Program-made: the position numbers and the translations under genes
In this document: positions 44,191-53,617 of the stretch, piece after piece
Layout of the letters: each line of letters begins with the position of its first letter
Position numbering within the stretch: the stretch's first letter is position 1
Assembly: GCA_021325275.1 (NCBI GenBank)
Contig: JAJPHL010000037.1
Span: forward strand, 62,001-126,000
Length of the DNA stretch: 64,000 bases
Source: Terriglobia bacterium
GTDB lineage: Bacteria; Acidobacteriota; Terriglobia; JAJPHL01
Direction of reading: 5' to 3'
The notes under the pieces: generated by a model
Told to the model about the DNA's origin: nothing
What the model saw: only the letters and a program-made list of their open reading frames with translations
Database searches by the model: none

Positions 44191-46593
44191 TCAGCCCGTA
44201 CTCTTCATTCCGAACGCAACACCAGCGACCGTCAGCGCCAGCAATCGCCGCATGCGTTCACGCTGGCCCGAGGTCTTCGCATGCCGCCAGCGTTTTAGAA
44301 ACTCAATCTGAATGAAGTTCAACGGATCGACGTACGGATTCCGCAGGCGGATCGATTCGGCCAGCACCGGCTGATTCGCGAGCAACGCGCCCCGCCCGGT
44401 GATGCGCAATACCATTTTCACGCTGCGTGCGTATTCTTCGGAGATCGCGCCAAACACCTTGCGCCGGACTTGTTGGCGTTTCACCAGGCGCGAATAACGC
44501 TCGGCGATGTACAGATCCGTTTTCGCGAGCGACTGCTCGGCGTTGTCGATGAGCGACGCGAAGAACGGCCAGGTCCGATACAAGTTGCGCAATTCCGCCA
44601 AGCCACTTGCATGCGAAGCCGCGAATTTCGCCAGCGCGTACCCGACGCCGTACCACGCGCTGATCAAGTGGCGCGATTGCGTCCATGCGAAAACCCACGG
44701 GATCGCGCGTAGTTGTCCCACGCCACTTTGAGGAGACCGCCGGCTGGGCCGCGAGCCGATTGTCATGTTCTCGATCAAGTCGATGGGAGTTGCTTGACGG
44801 AAATACTCCGGCAATTCCGGCGTGCCGTACACAAGTTTTTGATAGAACGCAAGGGAATCGCGCGAAAGGCGTTCCATGACCCGCTCGCGCGCCTTCTCAT
44901 CGGCGGCCGGCAGGGGCAAGCATTGTGACGCGATCACGGCGCCCGTAAGTTGCTCGAGATTCCGCTGCGCGATCATGGGGTTCGAGTATTTCAGGGACAC
45001 CACCTCGCCTTGCTCGGTGATGCGAATGCGTCCGCCCTGCGCCGCGTTGGGCTGCGCGCGCAAACTGCGGTGACTCGCGCCGCCGCCGCGGTCGATCGAT
45101 CCGCCCTTGCCGTGAAACAAACGCAGGCCCACGCCGTGGCGGTCCGCGAGCCGCGATAGGTCGCGCTGCGCACGATACAAAAGCCAGTTCGCGGCGAGAT
45201 ATCCGCCGTCCTTATTGGAATCGGAATAGCCGAGCATCACTTCTTGCACGCAGCCGCGGCGCGCGAGATGCGCGCGATAGTCGGCATTGCTCCAAAGTTC
45301 CGCGAGGATCGCGGGCGAGCGATCCAGATCTTCGATCGTCTCGAACAGCGGCACCAAATCGACGCGAGCACCGGTGCGTGCGGCCATCGCGAGCAGCGCG
45401 GTGATCTCGGACGCATCGCGCGTCATACTCAAGATGAACCGATGGGCGGCGGCCTCGCCGAAATCGCGTTGGATCGCGCGGATGACGTGAAATTCTTCCT
45501 CCACGTCGGCGGGATTCGAGCGCAGCCGCGTGCTGTGATCGCGAAAATCGAGTTCGGCGAGATGCGTTCCGAAGACGCGCGCTTGCGCGATCAGTCGAGA
45601 GATGCGTCCGCCCGCCGCGCGCCGCGCGTTCTGCCGCTGGAGTCCCCGGCGGACTGCTTCCAGCTCGCGAAGCAAATCCTTCGCGCTGGTGTGATCCAAC
45701 CTCCGGCGTAGCGCCGCCAACTTTCCTCTCCAATGTTCCGCCGGCGCACCGCCGCTCTCGCGCGTTGCGTGCGTGATTTCCTCAAAGAGTTTGTCGAGCT
45801 CGCGACGATAGTGATCGAGAACAAACGCGTGATGCCACGCCGCCGTCTCGAGGCTCGTTTCCGGCGTCACCAGCGGATGGCCGTCGCGATCGCCGCCCAC
45901 CCAACTGGCGAATGTAAGAAACGGCCGGTGAAAGTGAATCGCCGGATACGCGGTGCGCAGTTCGTTCTCGAACGTCTCGTAGAAATGGGCCACCGTATCG
46001 AGAATCGTATGCTCGAAGAAGAACAGGACGTTGCGCACTTCGTCGAGCGGAGTGATTCGCAGATCGCGAACCTCCGCGGTTTGCCAAAGCGCTTCGAGAA
46101 TCTCGTCGGTTCGCGCGGCGTCGAAGGCGTCGAGCGCCTTCAAGCGCAAGATGTGATTCAGCACCGACCGGCGCTTGGCCTCGGTGGGATGCGCCGTGAG
46201 CACCGGTTCGATTTCGAGCGCCGCGAGACAGCGCTCGAGCGTTGCCGCCGTCACACCCGCCTCGCGAAGTTCGTGAAACACGGCGCGCAGCGACTGCGGG
46301 GGGCGCGGATGCGCTTGCAAATGGCGCACCCGGGCGCGTTCCTCGCACACGTTGACAAGCTGGAAGAACAAACTGAACGCGTGCGCCACGTCGTCAGCGC
46401 GATCGGCCGAAAGCCGTTCCGAGAGTCGCACGAGTTTCGCCGAAACCGCGCGCGAACGGTGCAATCGCGCATCTTTCGAGAGCTTGCGGAAGCGCTCGAC
46501 GGTGTCGAAGACGGCCGTGTCGGCCTGTTCGCGCACGATCAGTCCTAAGCGCGTGGTGAGGAAGCGGACCTCTTGTTGGAGTTGCGTGTCCAA
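44191..46593 (-). CDS. ppc: Phosphoenolpyruvate carboxylase
   Basis: An 800-residue enzyme that adds bicarbonate to phosphoenolpyruvate to form oxaloacetate and refill the TCA cycle. Catalytic H135 lies in VLTAHPTEAKRRS; other signatures are LGYSDSNKDGG, FHGKGGSIDRGGG and GSRPSRR. The C-terminus AGVAFGMKSTG is the family's conserved end. It is shorter than E. coli PEPC (883 residues) but complete. The start is TTG at 46593, giving MDTQLQQEVRFL; no ATG fits the conserved N-terminus. It is divergent from the aldolase gene and ends 3 bp from the molybdoenzyme stop. Confidence 0.95.
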   Translation of the reverse strand: MDTQLQQEVRFLTTRLGLIVREQADTAVFDTVERFRKLSKDARLHRSRAVSAKLVRLSERLSADRADDVAHAFSLFFQLVNVCEERARVRHLQAHPRPPQSLRAVFHELREAGVTAATLERCLAALEIEPVLTAHPTEAKRRSVLNHILRLKALDAFDAARTDEILEALWQTAEVRDLRITPLDEVRNVLFFFEHTILDTVAHFYETFENELRTAYPAIHFHRPFLTFASWVGGDRDGHPLVTPETSLETAAWHHAFVLDHYRRELDKLFEEITHATRESGGAPAEHWRGKLAALRRRLDHTSAKDLLRELEAVRRGLQRQNARRAAGGRISRLIAQARVFGTHLAELDFRDHSTRLRSNPADVEEEFHVIRAIQRDFGEAAAHRFILSMTRDASEITALLAMAARTGARVDLVPLFETIEDLDRSPAILAELWSNADYRAHLARRGCVQEVMLGYSDSNKDGGYLAANWLLYRAQRDLSRLADRHGVGLRLFHGKGGSIDRGGGASHRSLRAQPNAAQGGRIRITEQGEVVSLKYSNPMIAQRNLEQLTGAVIASQCLPLPAADEKARERVMERLSRDSLAFYQKLVYGTPELPEYFRQATPIDLIENMTIGSRPSRRSPQSGVGQLRAIPWVFAWTQSRHLISAWYGVGYALAKFAASHASGLAELRNLYRTWPFFASLIDNAEQSLAKTDLYIAERYSRLVKRQQVRRKVFGAISEEYARSVKMVLRITGRGALLANQPVLAESIRLRNPYVDPLNFIQIEFLKRWRHAKTSGQRERMRRLLALTVAGVAFGMKSTG

Positions 46594-46704
46594 GCACTAA
46601 GTATTGCTGTCCTCCTGAGTTCGCGCAAGGCTGGTTTACACTTACAGGGGAGACATTTTCTTATACTCAAAATAACTCTCGGCAAGACGCAAGGGCTGGA
46701 AGCG

Positions 46705-47655
46705 ATGTCGCGCTCGGGTGTGATCGCCGCCGCGGCCATCGATCACCGGAGCCCGCTGACGCGCATGATCGCGGGCGCGCGCGGCGTGGAGGAATCGGCC
46801 GTCACGCCCGCGATGGTCACGGAGTTCAAGACCGCGGTGACGCGCGTGCTCACGCCGCATGCCACGGCGATCCTGCTCGATCCGGAGATGGGTTTGCCCG
46901 CGGCGCAGGCGCGCGCCCGCAACGTGGGGCTGCTGCTGGCCTACGAGCAAACGTACTGGGATCATCGCGAGCCGGGCATGTTTCCGCGCCTGCTTGGAAA
47001 CTGGTCCGTGCGGAAATTGAAGGCCGCCGGCGCGAACGGAATCAAGGTGCTGTTGTTTTACAATCCCCTCGACGACGCGGCGCTGAATGAGCGGAAACGA
47101 ATTTGGGTCGAGCGGATCGGCGCGGAATGCGCGGCGGAAGACATTCCGTACTTTTTGGAATTTGTCGGCTACGATCTCGAACGAGGCGCGGACACATCGA
47201 CCGCGGAATATGCGCGGATGAAACCGAAGATCGTGATCGAAAGCATCGCGGAGTTCTCGAAACCCGAGTATCGTGCCGACGTCTTGAAAGTGGAAATGCC
47301 GGTGAACCTGAAATTTGTCGAGGGAACGGAATCCTTCAAAGGACAACGGGCGCAGTCGCGCGGCGAAGCGATGGAATGTTTTCAGCAGGCCTCGGAAGCC
47401 GCGAAGAAGCCGTTCATCTACTTGAGCGCCGGCGTCAGCGACGCGGAATTCCTGGAAGGTTTGCGGATGGCGGGCGAAGCGCGCGCGCGATTCAGCGGCG
47501 TTTTGTGCGGACGCGCCACCTGGATGGGCGGCGTCCCCGTGTATGCGAAAGACGGACTCGCGGCGTTCGAGGATTTTCTGAATACTCGCGGCGTTGCCAA
47601 CATCACCGCGATCAACGATTGCCTGAAAACCGCTGTGCCATGGTATTCGCTGTAG
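46705..47655 (+). CDS. Tagatose-1,6-bisphosphate aldolase family protein (LacD-like)
   Basis: A 316-residue class I aldolase of the LacD family counted from ATG 46705. Family segments are AILLDPEMGLPAAQARARN, KVLLFYNPLDD, FLEFVGYD, VLKVEMPVNLKFVEGT and FIYLSAGVSDAEF; the lysine in VLKVEMPVN is the expected Schiff-base position. The conserved N-terminal ITLGKTQGLE lies upstream of this ATG in the same frame, so the true start may be a rare AUA at 46663 or 46672; AGGGGAGA at 46646-46653 would serve 46663. The enzyme cleaves tagatose- or related ketose-bisphosphates to triose phosphates. No kinase or isomerase partner is nearby. Confidence 0.85.
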   Translation: MSRSGVIAAAAIDHRSPLTRMIAGARGVEESAVTPAMVTEFKTAVTRVLTPHATAILLDPEMGLPAAQARARNVGLLLAYEQTYWDHREPGMFPRLLGNWSVRKLKAAGANGIKVLLFYNPLDDAALNERKRIWVERIGAECAAEDIPYFLEFVGYDLERGADTSTAEYARMKPKIVIESIAEFSKPEYRADVLKVEMPVNLKFVEGTESFKGQRAQSRGEAMECFQQASEAAKKPFIYLSAGVSDAEFLEGLRMAGEARARFSGVLCGRATWMGGVPVYAKDGLAAFEDFLNTRGVANITAINDCLKTAVPWYSL

Positions 47656-47790
47656 GGCGCGCGCGGCGCCTATCGGGTGTAGCGATGAAAACACTCCGCC
47701 AGCCGCGAATCGCTCGTTCAGTTTCGAGCACCTGTCCACTTCGGCAAGTCGCCAGCGAGCGGAAATGCTATTCTTGTGCGACACAGGGCC

Positions 47791-48330
47791 ATGAGTACCC
47801 ACGACAATCCAACGGCGGCCTTACCCATCGAGGTGCCTGCCGAATTGAGCGAGGCTCTCTACAAGGAGCTTCGGCGTTTGGCTGCGTACTATCTCCAGCG
47901 GGAACGTCCCGACCATACGCTGCAACCAACCGCGTTGGTGCACGAGGCGTGGATCCGAATGCAAGGCGACCGCAAGCCGCCATGGAAAGATCGCACGCAT
48001 TTTTTCTCGTTTGCGGCAAGAGTGATGCGCCATGTGCTGGTCGATCACGCCAGGCAACACCGCGCGGGTAAACGGCCAACGGCTGGAGCGCGATGCGGCC
48101 TGGACGAAGTTCGCCTGTTCTCGCTCGATTACTCCGAAGAATTGCTCATCGTGGACAATGCCCTCAATCGTTTGGCCGCTCTGGATGCGCGTCAATGCCA
48201 GATCGTCGAGTTGAAGTTCTTCGCCGGCCTCACCGACGAGGAAATCGCCGAGGTGCTTGACGTTTCCGTTCGAACGGTCAAGCGCGACTGGAAAATGGCG
48301 AAGTCGTGGCTGCAATCGCAGCTACCGTAG
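47791..48330 (+). CDS. ECF-type RNA polymerase sigma factor (TIGR02999-like)
   Basis: A 179-residue sigma factor. ALYKELRRLAAYYLQRERP, LQPTALVHEAWIRM, FFSFAARVMRHVLVDHARQ and, in region 4, IVELKFFAGLTDEEIAEVL are the hallmarks of the TIGR02999/Sigma70_ECF group. It lies 18 bp upstream of a Ser/Thr kinase gene, a frequent pairing in acidobacteria and planctomycetes, where the kinase probably controls the sigma factor. ATG at 47791 is preferred over the GTG at 47776, because an extended -10 (TGCTATTCT, 47766-47774) would put transcription start near 47781. Confidence 0.9.
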   Translation: MSTHDNPTAALPIEVPAELSEALYKELRRLAAYYLQRERPDHTLQPTALVHEAWIRMQGDRKPPWKDRTHFFSFAARVMRHVLVDHARQHRAGKRPTAGARCGLDEVRLFSLDYSEELLIVDNALNRLAALDARQCQIVELKFFAGLTDEEIAEVLDVSVRTVKRDWKMAKSWLQSQLP

Positions 48331-48348
48331 GTTTTCAAGGCGACGCTG

Positions 48349-50916
48349 ATGACACCGGATCGCTGGCAACGACTCAAAGTGCTGTACGAGGAAGCGTCGC
48401 AATTGAGCGGCGGCGACCTGGAGTCCTACATTTCATCGCAGTGCGCCGGAGACGAAGAGCTGGCCATTGCTCTCCGCCAACTCATCGAAAACGATCAATC
48501 CGGTGGTGTGCTCGATCATCCGGTGGCCTCGCTGAGCCCGTCGCTGATCACCGCGTCCGCCCGCGCCTTTCAAGAAGGTCAGACGATCGCCAACAGATTC
48601 GAGATCGTTTCATTTCTTGGCAAAGGAGGAATGGGCGAAGTCTATCGGGCGTTCGACCGGGAGTTGGGGGAAGCGGTTGCTTTGAAGACGGTGCGGGGGG
48701 ACGCCAACGATCGCGAAGGCCTGCTCCACCGGCTTCGCCAGGAAGTACGCCGGTCGCGGCGGATTTCGCATCCCAACGTCTGCCGCGTCTACGACATTTT
48801 CACGAGCGCCGGCGAGGAAGGTCCAGAGCTTTCGTTTCTCACGATGCAACTGCTGGACGGTCCCACGCTGGCCCAGGTTCTGAAAGAGCATGGTCGAATG
48901 ACGCCGGCGGAGGCGGAACCGTTCGTGCGGCAGATCTTGGCGGGGTTGTCGGCCGCGCACCAAGCGGGAATCATTCACCGCGATTTCAAGCCTGGCAACG
49001 TGATCCTGTCGACGGGCGCCGACGGCGGCCGGTGTGCGGTGGTCACCGATTTCGGACTCTCCGCGGAAATTTTGTTGGCGCAGAACCGCACGCGGACGCT
49101 TTCCGCTGCCACAGTCGCCGGCACACCTGCCTACATGGCGCCCGAACAGTTCCGGGGAATGTCCAGCACTGCCTCCGATATCTATTCGTTCGGGGTGGTT
49201 CTGTTTGAAACGCTGACCGGGACTACTCCGGCGCCCAACAACTCCGATCTTCCCGGCGATCCCTCCGATGTGCTTCCGGCATCGGCTTTGCAAATGCTCC
49301 ACGGAGTGCCCGAGCTCTGGTCGAGCATCATCGTGAAGTGCTTACAGACCCGAACACAAGATCGTTTCGTGTCCGCGGAGGAAATTCTCGCTGCGATCGA
49401 ACGAGGGACGGTCTCCGCGCCGGGATCCCGCCGGTTGAGCCGCCGAACCTACATCGCGGCGATTTCCACCGGAGCCGCGGTGACACTCGCGGCGATTTAT
49501 GGTGCGCGATACTCGTGGAATTTCGGGCAACCAACTCCATTGTTGGTGGTCCTGCCATTCGCGGCTCACGGCGGCGACGCGGATGCCCGGTTGGTGGCGG
49601 ATGGTCTTACCGACGAACTGATCGAACGCCTAAGAAAAAATGCCGGCTTGCGCGTCATCGCGCATGGTTCGGCCTTTCGGTACACCGGGTCAGCGGCGGA
49701 ACCCGTGACACTGCACAAGGAGTTGGCGGTGACCCACATGGTTCTGGGATCTGTCGAGTCGCAGGGCGCACAAATGCGGCTCACCGCCTCATTGCTCACG
49801 GCGCCAGGCGGGAAACAAGTTTGGACCCGCTCGTATTCCGAGCCTCTCAGTTCCGTTCTCATCGTCATGCGCGACATCGCGGACGAGATCGCGGGTGCGC
49901 TAAGGATTTCTTCGAAGAACGAAGCCGGTCTGCAAAGCGCCCAGCTCTCACCGAGCGAGTTGGAGGCGCACAAGCTCTACCTCAAAGGACGCTTTCAGTG
50001 GAGCATCCGGACCGAAGCCAGTTTGCGCCAAGCCATCGACGACTTCCGCGAAGCGATCGCGATGGATCCCGCTCACGAGCGGGCTTACTGCGGGTTGGCG
50101 GACTGCTATGCGCTGCTGGGATTCTTCGGTTTCTCGCGCCCGAAAGACGTCATGCCCGAAGCGAAAACAGCCGTCCTGCGAGCGCTTCAGTTGAACAGCA
50201 ATCTGTCCGAGGCCTACACTTCGCTGGGTTTGATCCAGAGCGTCTACGAATGGAATTGGCGCGAGTCCGCGCAGAGCTTCGAGAAAGCGATGATGTTGAA
50301 TCCCGGCTACACCGTCGGTCTCGATTGGTATGGCCTCCATCTGGCTTGGACGCAGCAGCCGGAATTGGCGCGATCCCACTTCGAGCGCGCGCTGCAACTC
50401 GATCCATTTTCACCGGCGATCAATTCGCATGTGGCGTGGCTCGAGTTTTGGAATCGCGACTACCCGCGCGCCGAAGCGCAGATTCGTCACACGATTGCTT
50501 TGAATCCCGCGTCCACCGCGTCGTCGACCTATTCGCTGCTGGCGCTCATATGCGCGCAACAGTCGCGATTCAGCGAAGCGCTCTCGTCGATTCAGCGGGA
50601 AGCGAAACAACAAAATCCAGCCAGCGCCGACGCCGACTTGGCGCGCATCTACGCGCTGGCCGGACAACCCGATGCCGCCGCCCGGGTCATGCTGCAGGTG
50701 GAAGACGTTTTCAAGGATCGTCCTGATCTCGGCGTGCCGATCGCTACGGCTTACGAGGCCATGGGAAATGCGGACATGGCATTTTCTTGGCTGAATCGCG
50801 CCATGGAAGAACATGCGAGTCAAATCGCGTTCCTGAAAGTCGATCCGCGGTTTGATCGCTTGCGCGGCGATCCTCGCTATCAAGGACTACTACGGAAGGC
50901 GAACTTCATCCTCTAG
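48349..50916 (+). CDS. Membrane Ser/Thr protein kinase with TolB/FlgO-like and TPR domains
   Basis: An 855-residue receptor-like kinase. The cytoplasmic kinase domain covers about 84-350: GKGGMGEVY (91-99), ATP-binding K113, catalytic HRDFKPGN (210-217), DFG (234-236) and APE-like MAPEQ. A hydrophobic segment near 370-388 (TYIAAISTGAAVTLAAIYG) is followed by a TolB/FlgO-like domain (LLVVLPFAAHGGDADARLVADGLTDELI) and TPRs from about 530 to 850. All catalytic residues are intact. It is co-directional with and 18 bp after the ECF sigma factor. It converges with the SagB-type gene with a 4-bp overlap, so it is not part of that operon. Confidence 0.92.
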   Translation: MTPDRWQRLKVLYEEASQLSGGDLESYISSQCAGDEELAIALRQLIENDQSGGVLDHPVASLSPSLITASARAFQEGQTIANRFEIVSFLGKGGMGEVYRAFDRELGEAVALKTVRGDANDREGLLHRLRQEVRRSRRISHPNVCRVYDIFTSAGEEGPELSFLTMQLLDGPTLAQVLKEHGRMTPAEAEPFVRQILAGLSAAHQAGIIHRDFKPGNVILSTGADGGRCAVVTDFGLSAEILLAQNRTRTLSAATVAGTPAYMAPEQFRGMSSTASDIYSFGVVLFETLTGTTPAPNNSDLPGDPSDVLPASALQMLHGVPELWSSIIVKCLQTRTQDRFVSAEEILAAIERGTVSAPGSRRLSRRTYIAAISTGAAVTLAAIYGARYSWNFGQPTPLLVVLPFAAHGGDADARLVADGLTDELIERLRKNAGLRVIAHGSAFRYTGSAAEPVTLHKELAVTHMVLGSVESQGAQMRLTASLLTAPGGKQVWTRSYSEPLSSVLIVMRDIADEIAGALRISSKNEAGLQSAQLSPSELEAHKLYLKGRFQWSIRTEASLRQAIDDFREAIAMDPAHERAYCGLADCYALLGFFGFSRPKDVMPEAKTAVLRALQLNSNLSEAYTSLGLIQSVYEWNWRESAQSFEKAMMLNPGYTVGLDWYGLHLAWTQQPELARSHFERALQLDPFSPAINSHVAWLEFWNRDYPRAEAQIRHTIALNPASTASSTYSLLALICAQQSRFSEALSSIQREAKQQNPASADADLARIYALAGQPDAAARVMLQVEDVFKDRPDLGVPIATAYEAMGNADMAFSWLNRAMEEHASQIAFLKVDPRFDRLRGDPRYQGLLRKANFIL

Positions 50917-52259
50917 CGGCCTTCACCGCCGCTGAGCGCGAAATCCGCAACGGATGGCTCGCGCCAAAGATCCGCGCCGGAGATTTCGGAAAACAGCGTG
51001 GGTCTGCTGCCACCCACCGCGCATCCCGCGAGACCGATGGTCGCGGCCGCCAACCCGAGATTCTGAATGATGCATCCGGCGCCGAGCAGCATCGCGCGAT
51101 AGGCGATGCCGTCATATTGGCTGCCGAATTTCTCGATGTCCGCCGTGATCACCAACATGACATCCGGCTTGCCGTCCCCCAATGTGAGGGCTAAACCATA
51201 GTGCGCGAGCAACGAGTCGAACTGGCTGGAAGGAGGCGCGATCGGTTGCAGTCCACAATCCTCGGTCTCATAACGGTAGACGCCCGGCAGCAAGTCCAGA
51301 CAACGATGCACCAGCACATAGATGCGATAGCCGTAGATCCCGCCGCCGGAAGGATACGGATATCTCCCACCGATCCCATGGGTGGCATGGCGGGGCGCCG
51401 CCGCGAGCCACAAGACACTCGACAACTCCCCCAGCGACAATGGTTGAAGACCGGGCCGGCGTTGAGAGCGCCGCGCGGCCAGAACCATGCGGAAGGGCGA
51501 ATCCATTTGTTGCATCAATGGAAGCGGAAAGGTCAAAGGGATCACCGGTGGTCTTGGCGACTGCGGGCCCGGAACGGCGATCGGTGCTTGCAAGTTGCGT
51601 CCAAAGCGACCCCATCGGCGGGCCAAGCGGCTGGAGGAATGGAACACCAGATCCGCGAAAGACCACCCAGCGCGGCGATGCGCCGACAATTCGCCGCTGG
51701 CTAAGTGACCCGTGTCGGCGAACACTTCGTCGAGCAGGCGCCGTGCCACGGAGGGCCGTGAACCCGCAGAATCGCAGGCCGCGCTCATCACTTGCGCCGC
51801 GAGCGGCAAATCCACAACGACTTCCGCCGATGCTCCAGGTGCGTGGATGTGAACTTCTCCGCGGCCGGGTTGGAAATAGATATCCGGATGGAGGCGCCGT
51901 TTGGGCGATGCATCGGGCACGTCGCGATCGGTGAATATTACCGGCTCCAACGGGAGAATCCGCGCGATGCTTTTCTTATCCAACTGGACGGCGTAGCTAA
52001 TAGCCTGCACTTGCTTCAACGTGGCCAAACACGCGCGAAGAGTCTCCCGTAGCGCGAGACCGCCACGCGCCTCGGCCAGGGCGTAAAACTCGACTTCGGA
52101 AATGTTCTCGCGCTCGAGCGCCGCCAGCACCTCGGCGAGTCGCGCGTCGGCGGGGTCGACGTAAATTTCCTGACGCAGTCCAGCTGCATGGATGCCCGAT
52201 CGCCCGAGTCTCTGCATCCGAACACCTTCGGGACAGCGGAGTTGGTAGCGAACGTTCAT
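50913..52259 (-). CDS. SagB-type flavin-dependent dehydrogenase (azoline oxidase)
   Basis: A 448-residue protein. The N-terminal about 240 residues contain the usual SagB-type lead-in (LHPDIYFQPGRGEVHIHAPG, WSFADLVFHSSSRLARR). The C-terminal nitroreductase fold begins near 253 (DSPFRMVLAARRSQR) and includes RYPYPSGGGIYGYRIYVLV and LLPGVYRYETEDCGLQPI, the SagB/McbC signature. In TOMM pathways this FMN enzyme oxidises azolines to azoles. Its ATG overlaps the YcaO stop by 4 bp, so the two are translationally coupled. It is the last gene of the RiPP operon. Confidence 0.88.
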   Translation of the reverse strand: MNVRYQLRCPEGVRMQRLGRSGIHAAGLRQEIYVDPADARLAEVLAALERENISEVEFYALAEARGGLALRETLRACLATLKQVQAISYAVQLDKKSIARILPLEPVIFTDRDVPDASPKRRLHPDIYFQPGRGEVHIHAPGASAEVVVDLPLAAQVMSAACDSAGSRPSVARRLLDEVFADTGHLASGELSAHRRAGWSFADLVFHSSSRLARRWGRFGRNLQAPIAVPGPQSPRPPVIPLTFPLPLMQQMDSPFRMVLAARRSQRRPGLQPLSLGELSSVLWLAAAPRHATHGIGGRYPYPSGGGIYGYRIYVLVHRCLDLLPGVYRYETEDCGLQPIAPPSSQFDSLLAHYGLALTLGDGKPDVMLVITADIEKFGSQYDGIAYRAMLLGAGCIIQNLGLAAATIGLAGCAVGGSRPTLFSEISGADLWREPSVADFALSGGEGR

Positions 52260-53614
52260 GACGAAGCCTCGATATCCTCGACAAGACGATACATGGGCGC
52301 CGGGTCGGAATTGTAGAGGCCGGGAACGATCACCCGAACATTCAAAAACGCCGCGCTCGGCGCCGTCAAATCGATCAAGAGGAATTCTTGCCCGCGATCC
52401 GACAGGAGCTTTGCGGCGTGAGTCACGCTCTTCACGGCGCTGGATTCGGCAAACGACTGGTAATCACGGGCGTTCTTCGGCATGGTCCAAGCCACCGATC
52501 GTTGCCAATCCGGCCCAATCTCGGCTCTCAACGAACGGCTGCCGAAGCGCATCGTGTCGCAGCAGTTCAACGCCATCCCCATCTCGAGCGTCGCACTGGT
52601 GATCGCCGACAGCGCGTCGAAGTGCGCCGCCACGCCAAGGACGCCGCCCGATCTGTCCCTTCGACACGACATCGCGACGAACGCCGGGATTTCTGGAATG
52701 CTGGTGATGTCCAGAACCACCAAGCTTCGCCCCAGTTGCCCCAAGTATTGGCGTACATCCTTCAGAAAGCTCGATTCAAAGGTTTCCGCACGAACAGGCC
52801 GGGCCGGAAGCATCGACCATTGCCACCGCCGCAAGGAATCTCGCTCCACCAACTCGAACAATCCATGCAGAATGGCGGACTCGCGATCAGACCCGGAAGC
52901 GCACCCGGTGGAACTAGCGATGATCCTCTTGGGCCGATCATAGTCGACGAAACAATAATCCGCGGGAATGTAATGGACTCGGCCGGAGATGAGTGAGTGA
53001 GCGGGCGTCCACTCCCCTGGGCTGTCGTCGTATCCCGGATCGCCGGGAGGGAGCAGCTGCCACGGAGGGACGGCGGCGGGTCCCAGTTGGGCGAAATGAA
53101 TTTGCAGGCATCGTTGGCGGTCGATAACCATGCTGGCGCGCTCCGCGGCTTCGGCCCGGCACCCGGTCCGCGCCGCAGCTTCGTTGAAGCCGCGTCCGTA
53201 GACGTGGAATCCCGGCCCGGCGAGGCCGAACGGCGCGCTCGGCCTGGGTAGAAAATCGATGCTGGTCCGGTAGGGAGCCGCGGAATCGCCAAAGACGGAC
53301 GGTCCCGCGGTGGCCCTTGGCCGGGACTTTTTTCTGCGTGAACGTTGTTGCAAAATCCGCGCTTTCGTCAGATGGTTGAGCGCCAACAGCGTGTGCGCCG
53401 CGCCATGTGCCGCGCCGACTGCGTCCAGGATCTCGGACAACTTCAATCCCCGTAGAAGCGCCAGTCCAAGATCCCGGTAGATCGCGCCTTTCCAAACGTG
53501 AAATCTTTCTGGCGACCGGAAGACGGTGTCCTCAGGGCCGAGGATTTCGAACTGACAATCGTCGGCCAGGACCGGCTCCGCCGGAACCAGCGAATCGATT
53601 AGCGAAGATTCCAT
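52256..53614 (-). CDS. YcaO cyclodehydratase (TOMM RiPP maturation)
   Basis: A 452-residue YcaO protein. The ATP-binding signatures are visible: GRGFNEAAARTGCRAEAAER (140-159) and STGCASGSDRESAILHGLFE (235-254) followed by LVERD. It activates backbone amides of the precursor with ATP so Ser, Thr or Cys can cyclise. The first about 95 residues, with VFRSPERFHVWKGAIYRDLG and LLALNHLTKARIL, have the strand-helix pattern of a winged-helix leader-binding (RRE-like) domain, so recognition and catalysis may be fused. The PxPxP C-terminus typical of many azoline-forming YcaOs is absent; it ends LVEDIEASS. It starts 3 bp after the precursor stop. Confidence 0.9.
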   Translation of the reverse strand: MESSLIDSLVPAEPVLADDCQFEILGPEDTVFRSPERFHVWKGAIYRDLGLALLRGLKLSEILDAVGAAHGAAHTLLALNHLTKARILQQRSRRKKSRPRATAGPSVFGDSAAPYRTSIDFLPRPSAPFGLAGPGFHVYGRGFNEAAARTGCRAEAAERASMVIDRQRCLQIHFAQLGPAAVPPWQLLPPGDPGYDDSPGEWTPAHSLISGRVHYIPADYCFVDYDRPKRIIASSTGCASGSDRESAILHGLFELVERDSLRRWQWSMLPARPVRAETFESSFLKDVRQYLGQLGRSLVVLDITSIPEIPAFVAMSCRRDRSGGVLGVAAHFDALSAITSATLEMGMALNCCDTMRFGSRSLRAEIGPDWQRSVAWTMPKNARDYQSFAESSAVKSVTHAAKLLSDRGQEFLLIDLTAPSAAFLNVRVIVPGLYNSDPAPMYRLVEDIEASS

Positions 53615-53617
53615 GCT

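Noticed and set aside
50913-50916. Ser/Thr kinase as a member of the RiPP operon
   Set aside because: It lies on the opposite strand and only shares 4 bp at the 3' ends; it pairs with the ECF gene upstream.
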